Source: an uncultured Emticicia sp. (GTDB lineage: Bacteria; Bacteroidota; Bacteroidia; Cytophagales; Spirosomataceae). From it: a DNA stretch of 20,345 nt. The position numbers and the translations under genes are program-made. Below the pieces are notes generated by a model that had not been told where the DNA came from, did no database searches, and saw only the letters and a list, made by a program, of their open reading frames with translations. This document shows, piece after piece, positions 1 through 8,298 of this stretch (the first letter of the stretch is position 1; every line of letters starts with the position of its first letter). Location of the stretch: NCBI RefSeq assembly GCF_937903345.1, contig NZ_CALCZQ010000029.1, forward strand, positions 1 through 20,345, read 5' to 3'.

Positions 1-2
1 AT

Positions 3-128
3 CTTGTTGATAGTAAACCTTTGCAAAGAAATTGTTTCTATGAGAAACGAACAAAAACAGGAAGTATGGATAACCAAAAAGAACTGTCCAGTATGACAAT
101 TAAGGAATTAAGAGCAGTAGGAAAATAA
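3..128 (+). CDS. 3' end of an unidentified gene (partial, runs off left edge)
   Basis: An open frame enters from the left edge and ends at a TAA at 126-128, giving 41 residues ending in the motif TIKELRAVGK. It stops 6 bases before the ATG of the methyltransferase at 135, on the same strand, which is the spacing expected of the preceding gene in the operon. The other two + frames hit stops early or in mid-segment. The peptide is hydrophilic, with no membrane segment, and I do not recognise a family from it. An internal ATG at 66 would give only 20 residues, so a tail of a longer gene is the better reading. By context it is probably another glycan-cluster gene, but that is inference. Confidence 0.5.
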   Translation, partial: LVDSKPLQRNCFYEKRTKTGSMDNQKELSSMTIKELRAVGK

Positions 129-134
129 AATAAA

Positions 135-1064
135 ATGAAAGAAAAAAAGGTAATGAGTCCTTTTTATCAAGATGTTCAAGCTATTCATATAGCTAAAATT
201 GATAAGGAAATAATTCAAAAAAAATATCTAAACTTAAGTATTGATGTAAGTAGATTTTTTGAAAATTTAGACAGTATTAATATATATGAATGCCCTGATA
301 CAAAATATAGGTTTTATCATCCTTATTCAATAATGGGTGATGATAAATTTTATGAAGAATTGCAGATAAAAATTACAAATTATTATCCAAATGATAAGGG
401 TGAGTTTAAGGTCGCATTAAGAGAAATCGAAGAAGAAAATAAAATACTAGAAATTGGTTGTGGCGATGGTTCTTTTATAGAATTGGCAAGAAAGCATTTT
501 AACAGAATAAATTTGAAAGGGCTTGAATTCAATGATAAGGCCATTGAAAAATGTAGAAGCAAAAAGATTAATGTTGAAAAAAAATCAATTGAAGAATTTT
601 CCATTAATAATTTTGAAGAATTTGATATTGTAGTTTTTTTTCAAGTACTTGAGCATATTCAAGAGGTAAATAATTTTTTAATAGCTTCAATTTCTGTTTT
701 AAAAAAGGGCGGGAAATTAATTTTAGCTGTGCCAGATAATTCCCCTTATTATCGAAATTTTAGAATTCACGAAACTATGAATCTTCCTCCACATCATATA
801 GGTCTATGGAATGAAGTAAGCTTTAAAAATTTAGAAAAAAAGTTTGATATTAGATTAGATAGTGTTGATTATGTAGGTAATACCGGGTATTTTTCCAATA
901 TTTATTATTTTATGGAATATAAATTCATTCAAAACAAAATCAATAAATTCAAATATATTTTAATGCCATTTTTGTTGCCATATGCTATATTTAAAGTTTT
1001 ACGAATGAAAATAAATGGAGAGTTAAAACCTCATTGTATAGTTTGTACATATACTAAAACATAG
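135..1064 (+). CDS. class I SAM-dependent methyltransferase (glycan cluster)
   Basis: 309 aa. A Rossmann-type methyltransferase domain occupies about residues 95-205. The SAM-binding motif I is ILEIGCGDGS (104-113), the acidic post-motif is GLEFND (about 129-134), and the motif IV/post-motif region reads FFQVLEHIQE (168-177), followed by LKKGGKLILAVPDN. This is the Methyltransf_11/23-like arrangement. A short N-terminal region with a CPDTKYRF element precedes it, as in many methyltransferases of polysaccharide loci. The C-terminal 40 residues hold a hydrophobic, basic stretch (about 270-290) that could lie on the membrane. The likely role is methylation of a sugar or lipid-linked glycan; the acceptor is not predictable. 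It starts 6 bases after the preceding open frame. Family call is firm, substrate unknown. Confidence 0.88.
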   Translation: MKEKKVMSPFYQDVQAIHIAKIDKEIIQKKYLNLSIDVSRFFENLDSINIYECPDTKYRFYHPYSIMGDDKFYEELQIKITNYYPNDKGEFKVALREIEEENKILEIGCGDGSFIELARKHFNRINLKGLEFNDKAIEKCRSKKINVEKKSIEEFSINNFEEFDIVVFFQVLEHIQEVNNFLIASISVLKKGGKLILAVPDNSPYYRNFRIHETMNLPPHHIGLWNEVSFKNLEKKFDIRLDSVDYVGNTGYFSNIYYFMEYKFIQNKINKFKYILMPFLLPYAIFKVLRMKINGELKPHCIVCTYTKT

Positions 1065-1081
1065 AAAATAGTGTCATTTAT

Positions 1082-1138
1082 CGTAAATTTACGCTTTGTG
1101 AAATAACGAAGCATCTGTAAATCCATATTCTCACAAAG
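1082..1138. repeat. palindrome plus inverted repeat in the gap between the two methyltransferase genes
   Basis: The 138-bp gap contains a perfect 12-bp palindrome, CGTAAATTTACG, at 1082-1093. Directly next to it, CTTTGTGA (1094-1101) is matched by its exact reverse complement TCACAAAG (1131-1138), with 29 bases between. The gap is longer than the other gaps upstream of the asparagine synthase gene, most of which are under 20 bp. It could be an operator, a weak hairpin that attenuates read-through, or a leader of an internal transcript. No T-run follows either arm, so an intrinsic terminator is unlikely. No clear TAnnTTTG -7 element was found here. Confidence 0.45.
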
Positions 1139-1202
1139 ATAACTTTATCGTTAAATAAAATAAATCTGCGATTAGAGTTATTCAAAAATTATCAACATTA
1201 AA

Positions 1203-1961
1203 ATGGTTTTATTTGTACTCAAAGAAATTATAAAAAATCAATTAATTTTAAATCCTTTTGTTAAAATTATTGCAAGGAAAGTTAACTCAAAAACAGGTTT
1301 AAACGGGAACCCAAAATTAGTTGATGAGGTGTATAATATGTACACATCGCAATATGCTGTCAAAGATAAGTCAATTTTAGAATTAGGTCCTGGTCACACT
1401 TATCAAGTAATTGCGAAGGCTATAGAAAATGGTGCAAAAAGTGGGACAATTATTGATATTGATAAATACATTGATGATAAGACTATTAAAGATTCTGGAA
1501 TAGATTATTATATATATGATGGCAAAACGTTGCCCTTTAAGGATGAAACCTTTGATTTAATTTGGTCACATACGGTTTATGAGCATTTGCGTTTTCCTGA
1601 AACAACTGTAAATGAAGTTTTTAGGGTTCTAAAAAAAGATGGAATTATAATTCATCATATTGACTTACGCGACCATCTTATACTAGATGAAGAAAATCCG
1701 AACACTTTCAATATGCTTCAATTTTCGGAAGAAACTTGGTGGAAAATGGCATCTAATAGGAGTATTTATGTAAATAGGCTCAGAGCATCCGAATGGTTAA
1801 AACTCCATCAAAGTGTTGGTCATAAAAACATTGATCTAACGATTTTTAGTCGAAGCAATATTGTTGCTAAATTATTTGAAGAAGGGAAAATAGACTATTT
1901 AAAAAGGTTCTCCAAAGATGATGCTTCAATTGCTCAAATTAGATTAATTGCACAAAAATAA
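1203..1961 (+). CDS. class I SAM-dependent methyltransferase
   Basis: 252 aa. SAM-binding motif I is ILELGPGH (58-65), the acidic residue after strand 2 is in IIDID (83-87), and a second acidic element is DGKTLPF (106-112). The motif DLIWSHTVYEHL (118-129) and the following VFRVLKKDGIIIHHID are typical of the Methyltransf_11/23 group. The protein is small, has no signal peptide, and differs clearly from the upstream methyltransferase, so this is not a recent duplication. Its last 14 bases overlap the longest possible reading of the downstream glycosyltransferase gene, suggesting translational coupling. The likely role is a modification step on the glycan made by this cluster; a role in chain-length capping is possible but not shown. 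Confidence 0.87.
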   Translation: MVLFVLKEIIKNQLILNPFVKIIARKVNSKTGLNGNPKLVDEVYNMYTSQYAVKDKSILELGPGHTYQVIAKAIENGAKSGTIIDIDKYIDDKTIKDSGIDYYIYDGKTLPFKDETFDLIWSHTVYEHLRFPETTVNEVFRVLKKDGIIIHHIDLRDHLILDEENPNTFNMLQFSEETWWKMASNRSIYVNRLRASEWLKLHQSVGHKNIDLTIFSRSNIVAKLFEEGKIDYLKRFSKDDASIAQIRLIAQK

Positions 1962-3132
1962 ATTTTATACCTTGAACAAAATAGTAATTTTCACATATTC
2001 ATTAATGGGTGGTGGGGCTGAAAGAACTGTTGCCAACCTAATAAATGGATTACATGAAGAGTTCGATGTAACCTTAGTTTTGATGAACAAAACTATAGAT
2101 TATACAATTCCACTCAATCAGAAGATACAATTTATTGAAAAATCAAATGTAGCAGAAATAGAGGCTATTAAGTTATTAAAAATTCCTTATTTAGCATATA
2201 AATTTGCTAGATATTGTAACAAAAATAGTATTGATGTAGTATTATCGGTTATGAATCGTCCTAATTATGTGACGACGATGGCAAAAATATTTGGTTTGAA
2301 ATCAAAAGTATTAATTAGTGAACAATTCTACACACCATATTTTTGTAATAATCAAACTTTTGCGGGCAAGGTGAAAAGTTTTTTATTAAAAAACCTTTAT
2401 CCAAAAGCCGATTTAATTCTCCCAAATTCTAAAAGTACAGAAACTGCACTTAAAAATAATTTTAATATTCAAACAGCTTATCAAGTAATAAAGAACCCCA
2501 CCAATATCGAACACATTTTAAAAAAACAACATGAGTTAGTTGAAGATATTAGTTTTGAACACTTTACATTTGTAAAAGTCGCAGCATTCAGAGAGGAAAA
2601 AAATCATCATTTATTATTAAATGCGTTTAAAGAACTTAAAGGAGAGAAATGCCAATTACTTTTGATTGGAAAAGGCAAGTTGAAACCAGAAATTCAGTCT
2701 AAAGTACGGGAATTAGGTTTAGAAGACCAAGTGAAATTTATTGAGTTTACAATTAATCCATATAAGTATTTAAGTAAGGCACATTGTTTTGTGATGTCAT
2801 CAAATGGAGAAGGCTTTCCAAATGTATTGATTGAAGCAATGGCTTGCTCTTTACCGATTATTTCCGTTGATTGTCATAGTGGGCCAAGAGAATTATTAGC
2901 CCCAAGCAGTGATTTTAATGTTCAAATAACTGAAGGAATAGAGTTTGCAGAATATGGAATTTTGGTGCCAGTAAAAAATGAATTGTTTTTGTCTATGGCA
3001 ATGAAAGAAGTTTTTAATAATAACAATCTATTGGAAGATTACAGGTCCAAACTAGTAGAGAGAGCGAAATTATTTGACCAAGAGCTAGTAATTGCTGATT
3101 TCAAGAATATTATTAAAGATTTTTTAACTTAG
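1948..3132 (+). CDS. GT4-family glycosyltransferase
   Basis: 394 aa as read from TTG 1948. It has the two-lobed GT-B layout: an N-terminal lobe opening with KIVIFTYS and a glycine-rich loop GGGAERTVANL, and a C-terminal nucleotide-sugar lobe with VAAFREEKNHHLLLNAF and the E-x7-E signature EGFPNVLIE (E288 and E296). These mark a retaining GT4 (Glycos_transf_1) enzyme, cytoplasmic, transferring a sugar from a nucleotide donor to a lipid-linked acceptor. There is no ATG near the N terminus: the start must be TTG 1948 (overlapping the previous gene by 14 bp) or TTG 1972 (10 bp after its stop). The second gives the canonical N terminus beginning at the first beta strand and is my preferred start. 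Donor and linkage are unknown. Confidence 0.9.
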   Translation: MHKNKFYTLNKIVIFTYSLMGGGAERTVANLINGLHEEFDVTLVLMNKTIDYTIPLNQKIQFIEKSNVAEIEAIKLLKIPYLAYKFARYCNKNSIDVVLSVMNRPNYVTTMAKIFGLKSKVLISEQFYTPYFCNNQTFAGKVKSFLLKNLYPKADLILPNSKSTETALKNNFNIQTAYQVIKNPTNIEHILKKQHELVEDISFEHFTFVKVAAFREEKNHHLLLNAFKELKGEKCQLLLIGKGKLKPEIQSKVRELGLEDQVKFIEFTINPYKYLSKAHCFVMSSNGEGFPNVLIEAMACSLPIISVDCHSGPRELLAPSSDFNVQITEGIEFAEYGILVPVKNELFLSMAMKEVFNNNNLLEDYRSKLVERAKLFDQELVIADFKNIIKDFLT

Positions 3133-3150
3133 CCTATTTGAAATATAATT

Positions 3151-4494
3151 ATGACAATATTTTCAATTATAGATTTTATAATGATTCCTTTTTCTATTTT
3201 TATAATATGGAATTTAGGTGTTTTTTATAAAAAATATATTTTTAATGAACCAGATATTCGAAAGTATTTCATGCCAGCACTGTTTTTAAGACTAGCATGT
3301 GCTGTACTTACTGCTTTACTTTATACTTATTATTATGGTTATGGTGATACTTTTGAGTATTATAAGGGGGGAGAAGTTATCAAAACAGCATTACTAAATA
3401 ACGATTTTGGAGTTGCATGGGAATTGATGTTTGGTGATTATAATAATTATTCATCCGAAGCGACAAGATATATTGGTGATATATGGCAATTTAATAATAC
3501 GAGTAACAGGTTTGTCATGTTTATTTCCGCTCTTTTTAGTTTAATGACATTCAGTTCATTTATATCTATTTCACTTTTTTTTACTTTTTTTTGTTCAATT
3601 GGTAGTTGGTTAATATTTTTAACCTTCTATCGCATGAATAAAACTTTGGCAAAACCATTTAGCTATGCGGTGCTTTTTGTTCCCTCATTTTTATTTTGGG
3701 GTTCGGGCATTATGAAAGAGCCCATCTGTATATTAGGTTTAGGGGGTGTATTCTATGCAACAAATCAACTAATTTTGAAAAAAGAACTAAGATTAAAATA
3801 TTTCACACTATTTTTAATAAGTGCATTTTTACTTTTTCAAATAAAAGTATATATTCTTATAAGTTTCGTGCTTGCTTGTATACCATGGATTACTGCTAAA
3901 GTAAAATTGCCAATTAAAGGCTTTTATTTAAGAATATTAATAAAATTTATTTTTTTAATTGTATTACTATTCATAACTACCAAGTTTTATGATTTAATCG
4001 GTAGTTCCTTTCAAGCCTTTGCTTCACCCGAAAAAATACTCGAGCATTTAGATTTTACGCAAACGGCACAAATTATCAATAGTGACGGAGGAAGTGGCTA
4101 TGAATTGGACGAAATTTTACTCACACCCTTCGGAATTTCTAGTTATGCTATTTCTGCTGTTAATGTTTCTTTGTTTCGACCATCTATATTTGAAATTAAT
4201 AAACCCATCAACATTCCAATGGCTTTTGAAAGCATGATAATGTTGCTTTTAACACTTTACACATTTTTTAAAGTTGGAATAGTGAGAACCTTAAAATTTA
4301 TTTTTTCAGAAACAACCATTTTGTTTTGTATTATTTTTACTGTTGTGTTAGGTATTATAGTTGGGGCTACTTCCTTTAATTTTGGCACATTAGCTCGTTA
4401 TAGAACACCTTTTTTGCCTTTTTATTTTGCAGCACTTATATTAATACTAAATAAAGGTGGCTTAATTAAAAGTCGAGTCGAACTTACTAAATAA
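3151..4494 (+). CDS. polytopic inner-membrane protein, candidate Wzy-like glycan polymerase
   Basis: 447 aa, strongly hydrophobic, with about ten to eleven predicted membrane segments spread over the full length and short charged loops. A conserved-looking element FLFWGSGIMKEP lies about residues 181-192, between membrane segments, and a larger hydrophilic loop sits at about 285-330. Membrane proteins of this size and texture next to GT4 enzymes in Bacteroidota polysaccharide loci are often the only candidate for the Wzy-type polymerase, and no other polymerase is seen here. It is not a MATE-like Wzx flippase by length or pattern as far as I can tell. It lies 18 bp downstream of the GT4 gene and 9 bp upstream of the asparagine synthase gene, so it is in the operon. 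Function is inference; a membrane acyl- or glycosyltransferase is an alternative. Confidence 0.6.
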   Translation: MTIFSIIDFIMIPFSIFIIWNLGVFYKKYIFNEPDIRKYFMPALFLRLACAVLTALLYTYYYGYGDTFEYYKGGEVIKTALLNNDFGVAWELMFGDYNNYSSEATRYIGDIWQFNNTSNRFVMFISALFSLMTFSSFISISLFFTFFCSIGSWLIFLTFYRMNKTLAKPFSYAVLFVPSFLFWGSGIMKEPICILGLGGVFYATNQLILKKELRLKYFTLFLISAFLLFQIKVYILISFVLACIPWITAKVKLPIKGFYLRILIKFIFLIVLLFITTKFYDLIGSSFQAFASPEKILEHLDFTQTAQIINSDGGSGYELDEILLTPFGISSYAISAVNVSLFRPSIFEINKPINIPMAFESMIMLLLTLYTFFKVGIVRTLKFIFSETTILFCIIFTVVLGIIVGATSFNFGTLARYRTPFLPFYFAALILILNKGGLIKSRVELTK

Positions 4495-4503
4495 GTTAAT
4501 TTT

Positions 4504-6420
4504 ATGTGTGGAATAAATGGCGTTCTTCTTAGAAAACCCAAGCAAGAGATCAACAATACGATTTCTGAAATGAATCAAGCTATACTTCATCGTGGGCCTG
4601 ATGAAGATGGGGTTTTTGTATATGAAGATAGAGTCGCTATAGGAATGCGGCGTTTATCAATCATAGATTTATCAACAGGAAAGCAACCTATTTTTAATGA
4701 AGATAAAAGTATTGTCATAGTTTTTAATGGCGAAATTTATAATTATCAATCACTTAGAGATACATTAATAAAAACAGGTGTATCGTTTAAGACAAATTCA
4801 GATACCGAAGTCATCCTCAAACTTTATGAACTGCATGGAAAAGAATGTTTGAATTTTCTGAATGGAATGTTTGCCTTTGCAATTGTTGATAAAAATCAGG
4901 ATAAAATATTTATTGGAAGGGATAGGCTTGGCGAAAAGCCGATTTATTATTATCATGATAATAATCTATTTGTGTGGGCGAGCGAACTGAAATCGGTGAT
5001 GATAGCGTTGAAAAGTGAAAATATTTTTCCAAAAATTTCATATGAGGCCATTAGTTTGTATTTTTCCTTGTCTTTTATTCCTGCACCTTATACAATCTAT
5101 GATGGTGTATCAAAATTAAAACCTGGCCACTGGCTCGATATTAGCCTTCATAGCCTTGATTATACAATTGGGCAATATTGGGATGTGAAATTAGAAGAAA
5201 GTAATCACGACCTAATTACTGATTATAAGGTGGCTCAAAAACAGCTACGCACAATACTCTATGACTCAATTGAAAAAAGAATGACTGCAGATGTACCTTT
5301 GGGAGCGTTTTTGAGTGGTGGCGTTGATTCGAGTATTATTACGGCTGTAATGGCTGATATTAAAAAAAACAATTCCGTTAAAACATTTTCAATAAGTTTT
5401 GCCGATAAAAACTATGATGAAAGCTATAAGGCTGCCATAGTTGCAAAACACTGTAATACTGACCATCAAAATTTTGAAGTTAATTATGATGAAATGAGAT
5501 TAAATATTGATAATATAATTCAAAATTTTGATGAACCCTTTTCAGATTCCTCTGCAATTCCAACGTATTATGTTTCGTTGATGGCAAGAGAAAAAGTAAA
5601 AGTTGCTCTTACAGGTGATGGTGGTGATGAAGCCTTTGGTGGTTATGAACGCTACTTGATGGGTCATTATGGCAATCAATATAGAAAGGCTGTGCCACAG
5701 TCGATACATGAATATTTGGTCAAACCGCTACTCAGTAAAATAAATCAAGTAAAGGAAAATCGATACAGCAAATTATCAAAAATAAAAAAAGTTGTCAATG
5801 CAATTGGTAAAAATGATTTTGAGGATATTTGTAATATCATAAGTCTTTGCTTTTCGGCTTCCGAGAAGGAGGAATTATTAAAGTCAAATTTTCAGTTTTT
5901 AACAAATAATCTGCTTGCACCTCACATTGATAATGCTTTAAAATACCCAACTTCTTATTTGAAGAAAGCACGATATATTGACAAAAACATTTCACTTGAT
6001 GGGGATATGCTTGTAAAAGTAGATAGAGCAAGCATGTTGGCTTCATTAGAATGTAGAGCCCCATTTCTTGATCACCGTTTATTTGAGTTTTCAAATAAAC
6101 TCCCTGATACTTTTTTGATTGATAAAACAAACAAGAAAAAAATTTTGAAAGAAACATTTTCGGATCTTCTGCCAAGTAATTTTCTGAATTTACCCAAACG
6201 GGGATTTGCTATTCCTATAGGGACTTGGCTACGAGTAAACCTTAAAGAGGAAATGTACACATTGATTGATAGGGATTTTCTGGAGCAACAAAATATATTT
6301 AATATTGAATATATACAAAGGGTAGTAAATGAACACTTAAACTATTCTCAAGACCACACCTATAAAGTTTGGAGTATTTTCTGCTTTCAAAAATGGTATC
6401 AAAACAATCATGTATGCTAA
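4504..6420 (+). CDS. asnB: glutamine-hydrolysing asparagine synthase-family amidotransferase
   Basis: 638 aa, the usual length of the AsnB family. Translation starts MCGINGV, placing the nucleophilic cysteine at residue 2 (N-terminal after Met removal). The class II glutaminase domain (about 1-200) shows HRGPDEDG, FNGEIYNY and SDTEVILKLYE. The synthetase domain has the ATP pyrophosphatase loop SGGVDSS (271-277) and the LTGDGGDE motif (about 369-376), so both active sites look intact. The family transfers ammonia from glutamine to an adenylylated carboxylate. Copies inside polysaccharide clusters are commonly thought to amidate uronic-acid sugars rather than make free asparagine, and the operon position here (9 bp after the membrane protein gene) favours that, but genuine asparagine synthesis cannot be excluded. 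Confidence 0.9.
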   Translation: MCGINGVLLRKPKQEINNTISEMNQAILHRGPDEDGVFVYEDRVAIGMRRLSIIDLSTGKQPIFNEDKSIVIVFNGEIYNYQSLRDTLIKTGVSFKTNSDTEVILKLYELHGKECLNFLNGMFAFAIVDKNQDKIFIGRDRLGEKPIYYYHDNNLFVWASELKSVMIALKSENIFPKISYEAISLYFSLSFIPAPYTIYDGVSKLKPGHWLDISLHSLDYTIGQYWDVKLEESNHDLITDYKVAQKQLRTILYDSIEKRMTADVPLGAFLSGGVDSSIITAVMADIKKNNSVKTFSISFADKNYDESYKAAIVAKHCNTDHQNFEVNYDEMRLNIDNIIQNFDEPFSDSSAIPTYYVSLMAREKVKVALTGDGGDEAFGGYERYLMGHYGNQYRKAVPQSIHEYLVKPLLSKINQVKENRYSKLSKIKKVVNAIGKNDFEDICNIISLCFSASEKEELLKSNFQFLTNNLLAPHIDNALKYPTSYLKKARYIDKNISLDGDMLVKVDRASMLASLECRAPFLDHRLFEFSNKLPDTFLIDKTNKKKILKETFSDLLPSNFLNLPKRGFAIPIGTWLRVNLKEEMYTLIDRDFLEQQNIFNIEYIQRVVNEHLNYSQDHTYKVWSIFCFQKWYQNNHVC

Positions 6421-6599
6421 AATAATTTAAAGTGCTATTTGTTCAATAATTTACAATACCTCCTTTTATGATATTTCACAAATATTTTAAATTTTATTTA
6501 ACCATTAAATAAAAAATTAAGATTTTTCTATCAGAATTGTATAGAATGTCTTTATTTTACTTAAAATATTAAAAATCAAACAACTAAAAGTACAAAAAT

Positions 6600-8234
6600 A
6601 TGAAAACGATTTACATCAAAAGTGCTGCAATTATAGCCCTAATTCTTGGTATAACGACGGCAAATGCTCAAAAAGACAATGTTGGTATCGGCACATCAAA
6701 ACCAGACCATTCTGCTTTATTAGATCTTTCTTCGCAATCGAAAGGTTTATTAATCCCCCGGATGAGTTTAGAACAAAGAGGTTCGATACTTAGCCCAGCT
6801 AATGGCTTAATGATTTATCAAACAGATTTTCTTTCAGGATTTTACTATTTTGATGGTAGAGAATGGAAACCAATGATGACAAACACAAATGCCAATTCAG
6901 TGGCAGATGCAAATAATTGGGGTTTAACTGGTAATACTGGATTGACTGCTGGATCAAATTTTATCGGAGGTGATATTCCGCTTGAGTTTAGAATTAATAG
7001 TGTTACTTCAGCTTATATTGATGGTGCAACAGGAAAAACATTTTTGGGCTATGAAGCTGGTCGCGGAAACACTAAACCTAATATTGTGGCTATTGGTCAA
7101 AGAGCACTTGCGGGATCAAATACTGGTGTAGATAATTTAGCGGTTGGATTTTATGCCTTGAATAAAAATACTGGGGGAGTTCAAAATATTGGCTTGGGTA
7201 CTAATGCTTTGCTTAATAATATTGGGGGTTCAAATAATGTTGCAATTGGGGCTCTTAGTTTAAAATCAAACATTTCAGGAAATAATAATACAGCAATTGG
7301 TTTTCAGAGTTTAAATGCGAATCTAAATAGCGATAATTTGGCAATTGGTGTGAATTCTCTTTTATTGAATCAAGGCGGTTTTTTAAATACGGCTTTAGGT
7401 AATTATGCTCTTCAAAATAATCTTGTTGGAAGTAGTAATACGGCAATTGGATCTCAAGCTTTAAATAAGAATACTGGAAGCGATAACATAGCTATTGGTG
7501 TAAATGCTCTTTATCTCAACGAAGGAGGTTTTTTAAACACTGCGATTGGTAATGCAGCACTACAAAATAACCTGGTAGGAAGTGGTAATACGGCAATTGG
7601 ATCTCAAGCATTACAAAATTCAACAGGAACTGGAAATCTTGCTTTAGGGGTAAATTCACTTAAAGATTTATCAACCGGTGCAAGTAATACTTCGATTGGA
7701 AACTACTCTGGCGTGAATAAAAATGGAAGTGGAAATATTTACATCGGTTTTGAGGCCGGTAAAGTTGTTGCATCCACCACAGAAAGTAATAAATTATATA
7801 TTGCTAACTCAAGCACAACACAACCAACAGTATATGGTGATTTCTCAGCCAACTTTGTAAGTATAGGAAATAATATAACATTAGCAAAACGTGATGCCAT
7901 AGCTACTGCTGGTTCATACGGTCTTTTAGTTGAAAAGGGAATTTTAACAGAAAAACTTAAAGTTGCCACAATATCATCTGCTGATTGGGCTGACTATGTC
8001 TTTGAGTCAAGCTATAAACTTATGGCTTTGGAAGAAGTAGAAAAATTTGTTAAAGCTAATAAGCACCTTCCAAATGTACCATCTGCAGATGAAATGTCTA
8101 AAAATGGTTTAGATGTAGTTACAAGTGATTCAAAATTACTCGAAAAAATAGAGGAATTAACTCTTTATATGATAGAAATGAACAAAGAGATAAAGGCTTT
8201 GAAAAAAGAAAACGAACAATTAAAGAAAAAATAA
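6600..8234 (+). CDS. secreted beta-roll repeat protein with coiled-coil C terminus
   Basis: 544 aa. Residues 1-23 form a signal peptide ending TANA, followed by QKDNVGIGTSKPD. The N-terminal module (about 24-80, with LLDLSSQSKGLLIPRMS) is a type seen in many Bacteroidota secreted or tail-fibre-like proteins. Residues 161-388 consist of about 14 units of 16-17 residues with the pattern N-x-A-I-G-x-x-A-L, very like the head repeats of trimeric autotransporters, predicting a stacked beta-roll. The C-terminal region (about 460-544) contains YKLMALEEVEKFVKANKHLP and ends in a coiled coil (about 513-544) rich in E and K, which could drive trimerisation. No T9SS sorting domain or YadA-type anchor is visible. 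It is preceded by a 179-bp AT-rich gap, so it may have its own promoter. Likely an exported surface or extracellular protein; ligand unknown. Confidence 0.78.
   Translation: MKTIYIKSAAIIALILGITTANAQKDNVGIGTSKPDHSALLDLSSQSKGLLIPRMSLEQRGSILSPANGLMIYQTDFLSGFYYFDGREWKPMMTNTNANSVADANNWGLTGNTGLTAGSNFIGGDIPLEFRINSVTSAYIDGATGKTFLGYEAGRGNTKPNIVAIGQRALAGSNTGVDNLAVGFYALNKNTGGVQNIGLGTNALLNNIGGSNNVAIGALSLKSNISGNNNTAIGFQSLNANLNSDNLAIGVNSLLLNQGGFLNTALGNYALQNNLVGSSNTAIGSQALNKNTGSDNIAIGVNALYLNEGGFLNTAIGNAALQNNLVGSGNTAIGSQALQNSTGTGNLALGVNSLKDLSTGASNTSIGNYSGVNKNGSGNIYIGFEAGKVVASTTESNKLYIANSSTTQPTVYGDFSANFVSIGNNITLAKRDAIATAGSYGLLVEKGILTEKLKVATISSADWADYVFESSYKLMALEEVEKFVKANKHLPNVPSADEMSKNGLDVVTSDSKLLEKIEELTLYMIEMNKEIKALKKENEQLKKK
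7080..7763 (+). repeat. tandem 16-17 codon repeats encoding N-x-A-I-G beta-roll units
   Basis: Fourteen successive units of 48-51 bp start with an Asn codon and encode the core A-I-G (or variants L-G, V-G, S-I-G, Y-I-G). Superimposed on this is a longer period: 7335-7484 and 7485-7634 are two 150-bp, 50-codon blocks, each of three units, with 38 of 50 residues identical by hand alignment. All repeats stay in frame within the host gene, so this is protein repeat architecture and not a CRISPR array. Confidence 0.85.
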
Positions 8235-8298
8235 ACACAGTTTTTCTGTAATTTTTAAAAACCAATCGGTAATTTTACAATTTACTAAAGTTTTCTAG

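Noticed and set aside
135..1961. The two methyltransferases as a recent tandem duplication
   Set aside because: Outside the common SAM motifs they share little sequence and differ in length and N-terminal architecture.
5837..6175. 112-codon open frame on the - strand inside the asparagine synthase gene
   Set aside because: It lies fully antisense to a well-supported enzyme, has no recognisable domain and is explained as a shadow.
7080..7763. Regularly spaced repeats that could suggest a CRISPR array
   Set aside because: Units are 48-51 bp, degenerate, lack unique spacers and stay in frame as a protein repeat; no cas genes are nearby.
6600..8234. Phage tail fibre as evidence of a prophage
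   Set aside because: The repeats and C-terminal module resemble tail fibres, but no other phage gene is present and the protein has a signal peptide.
8235..8298. Terminator after the beta-roll gene
   Set aside because: The ACAG/CTGT hairpin has only 4-5 pairs, mostly A/T-flanked, and is too weak to call.
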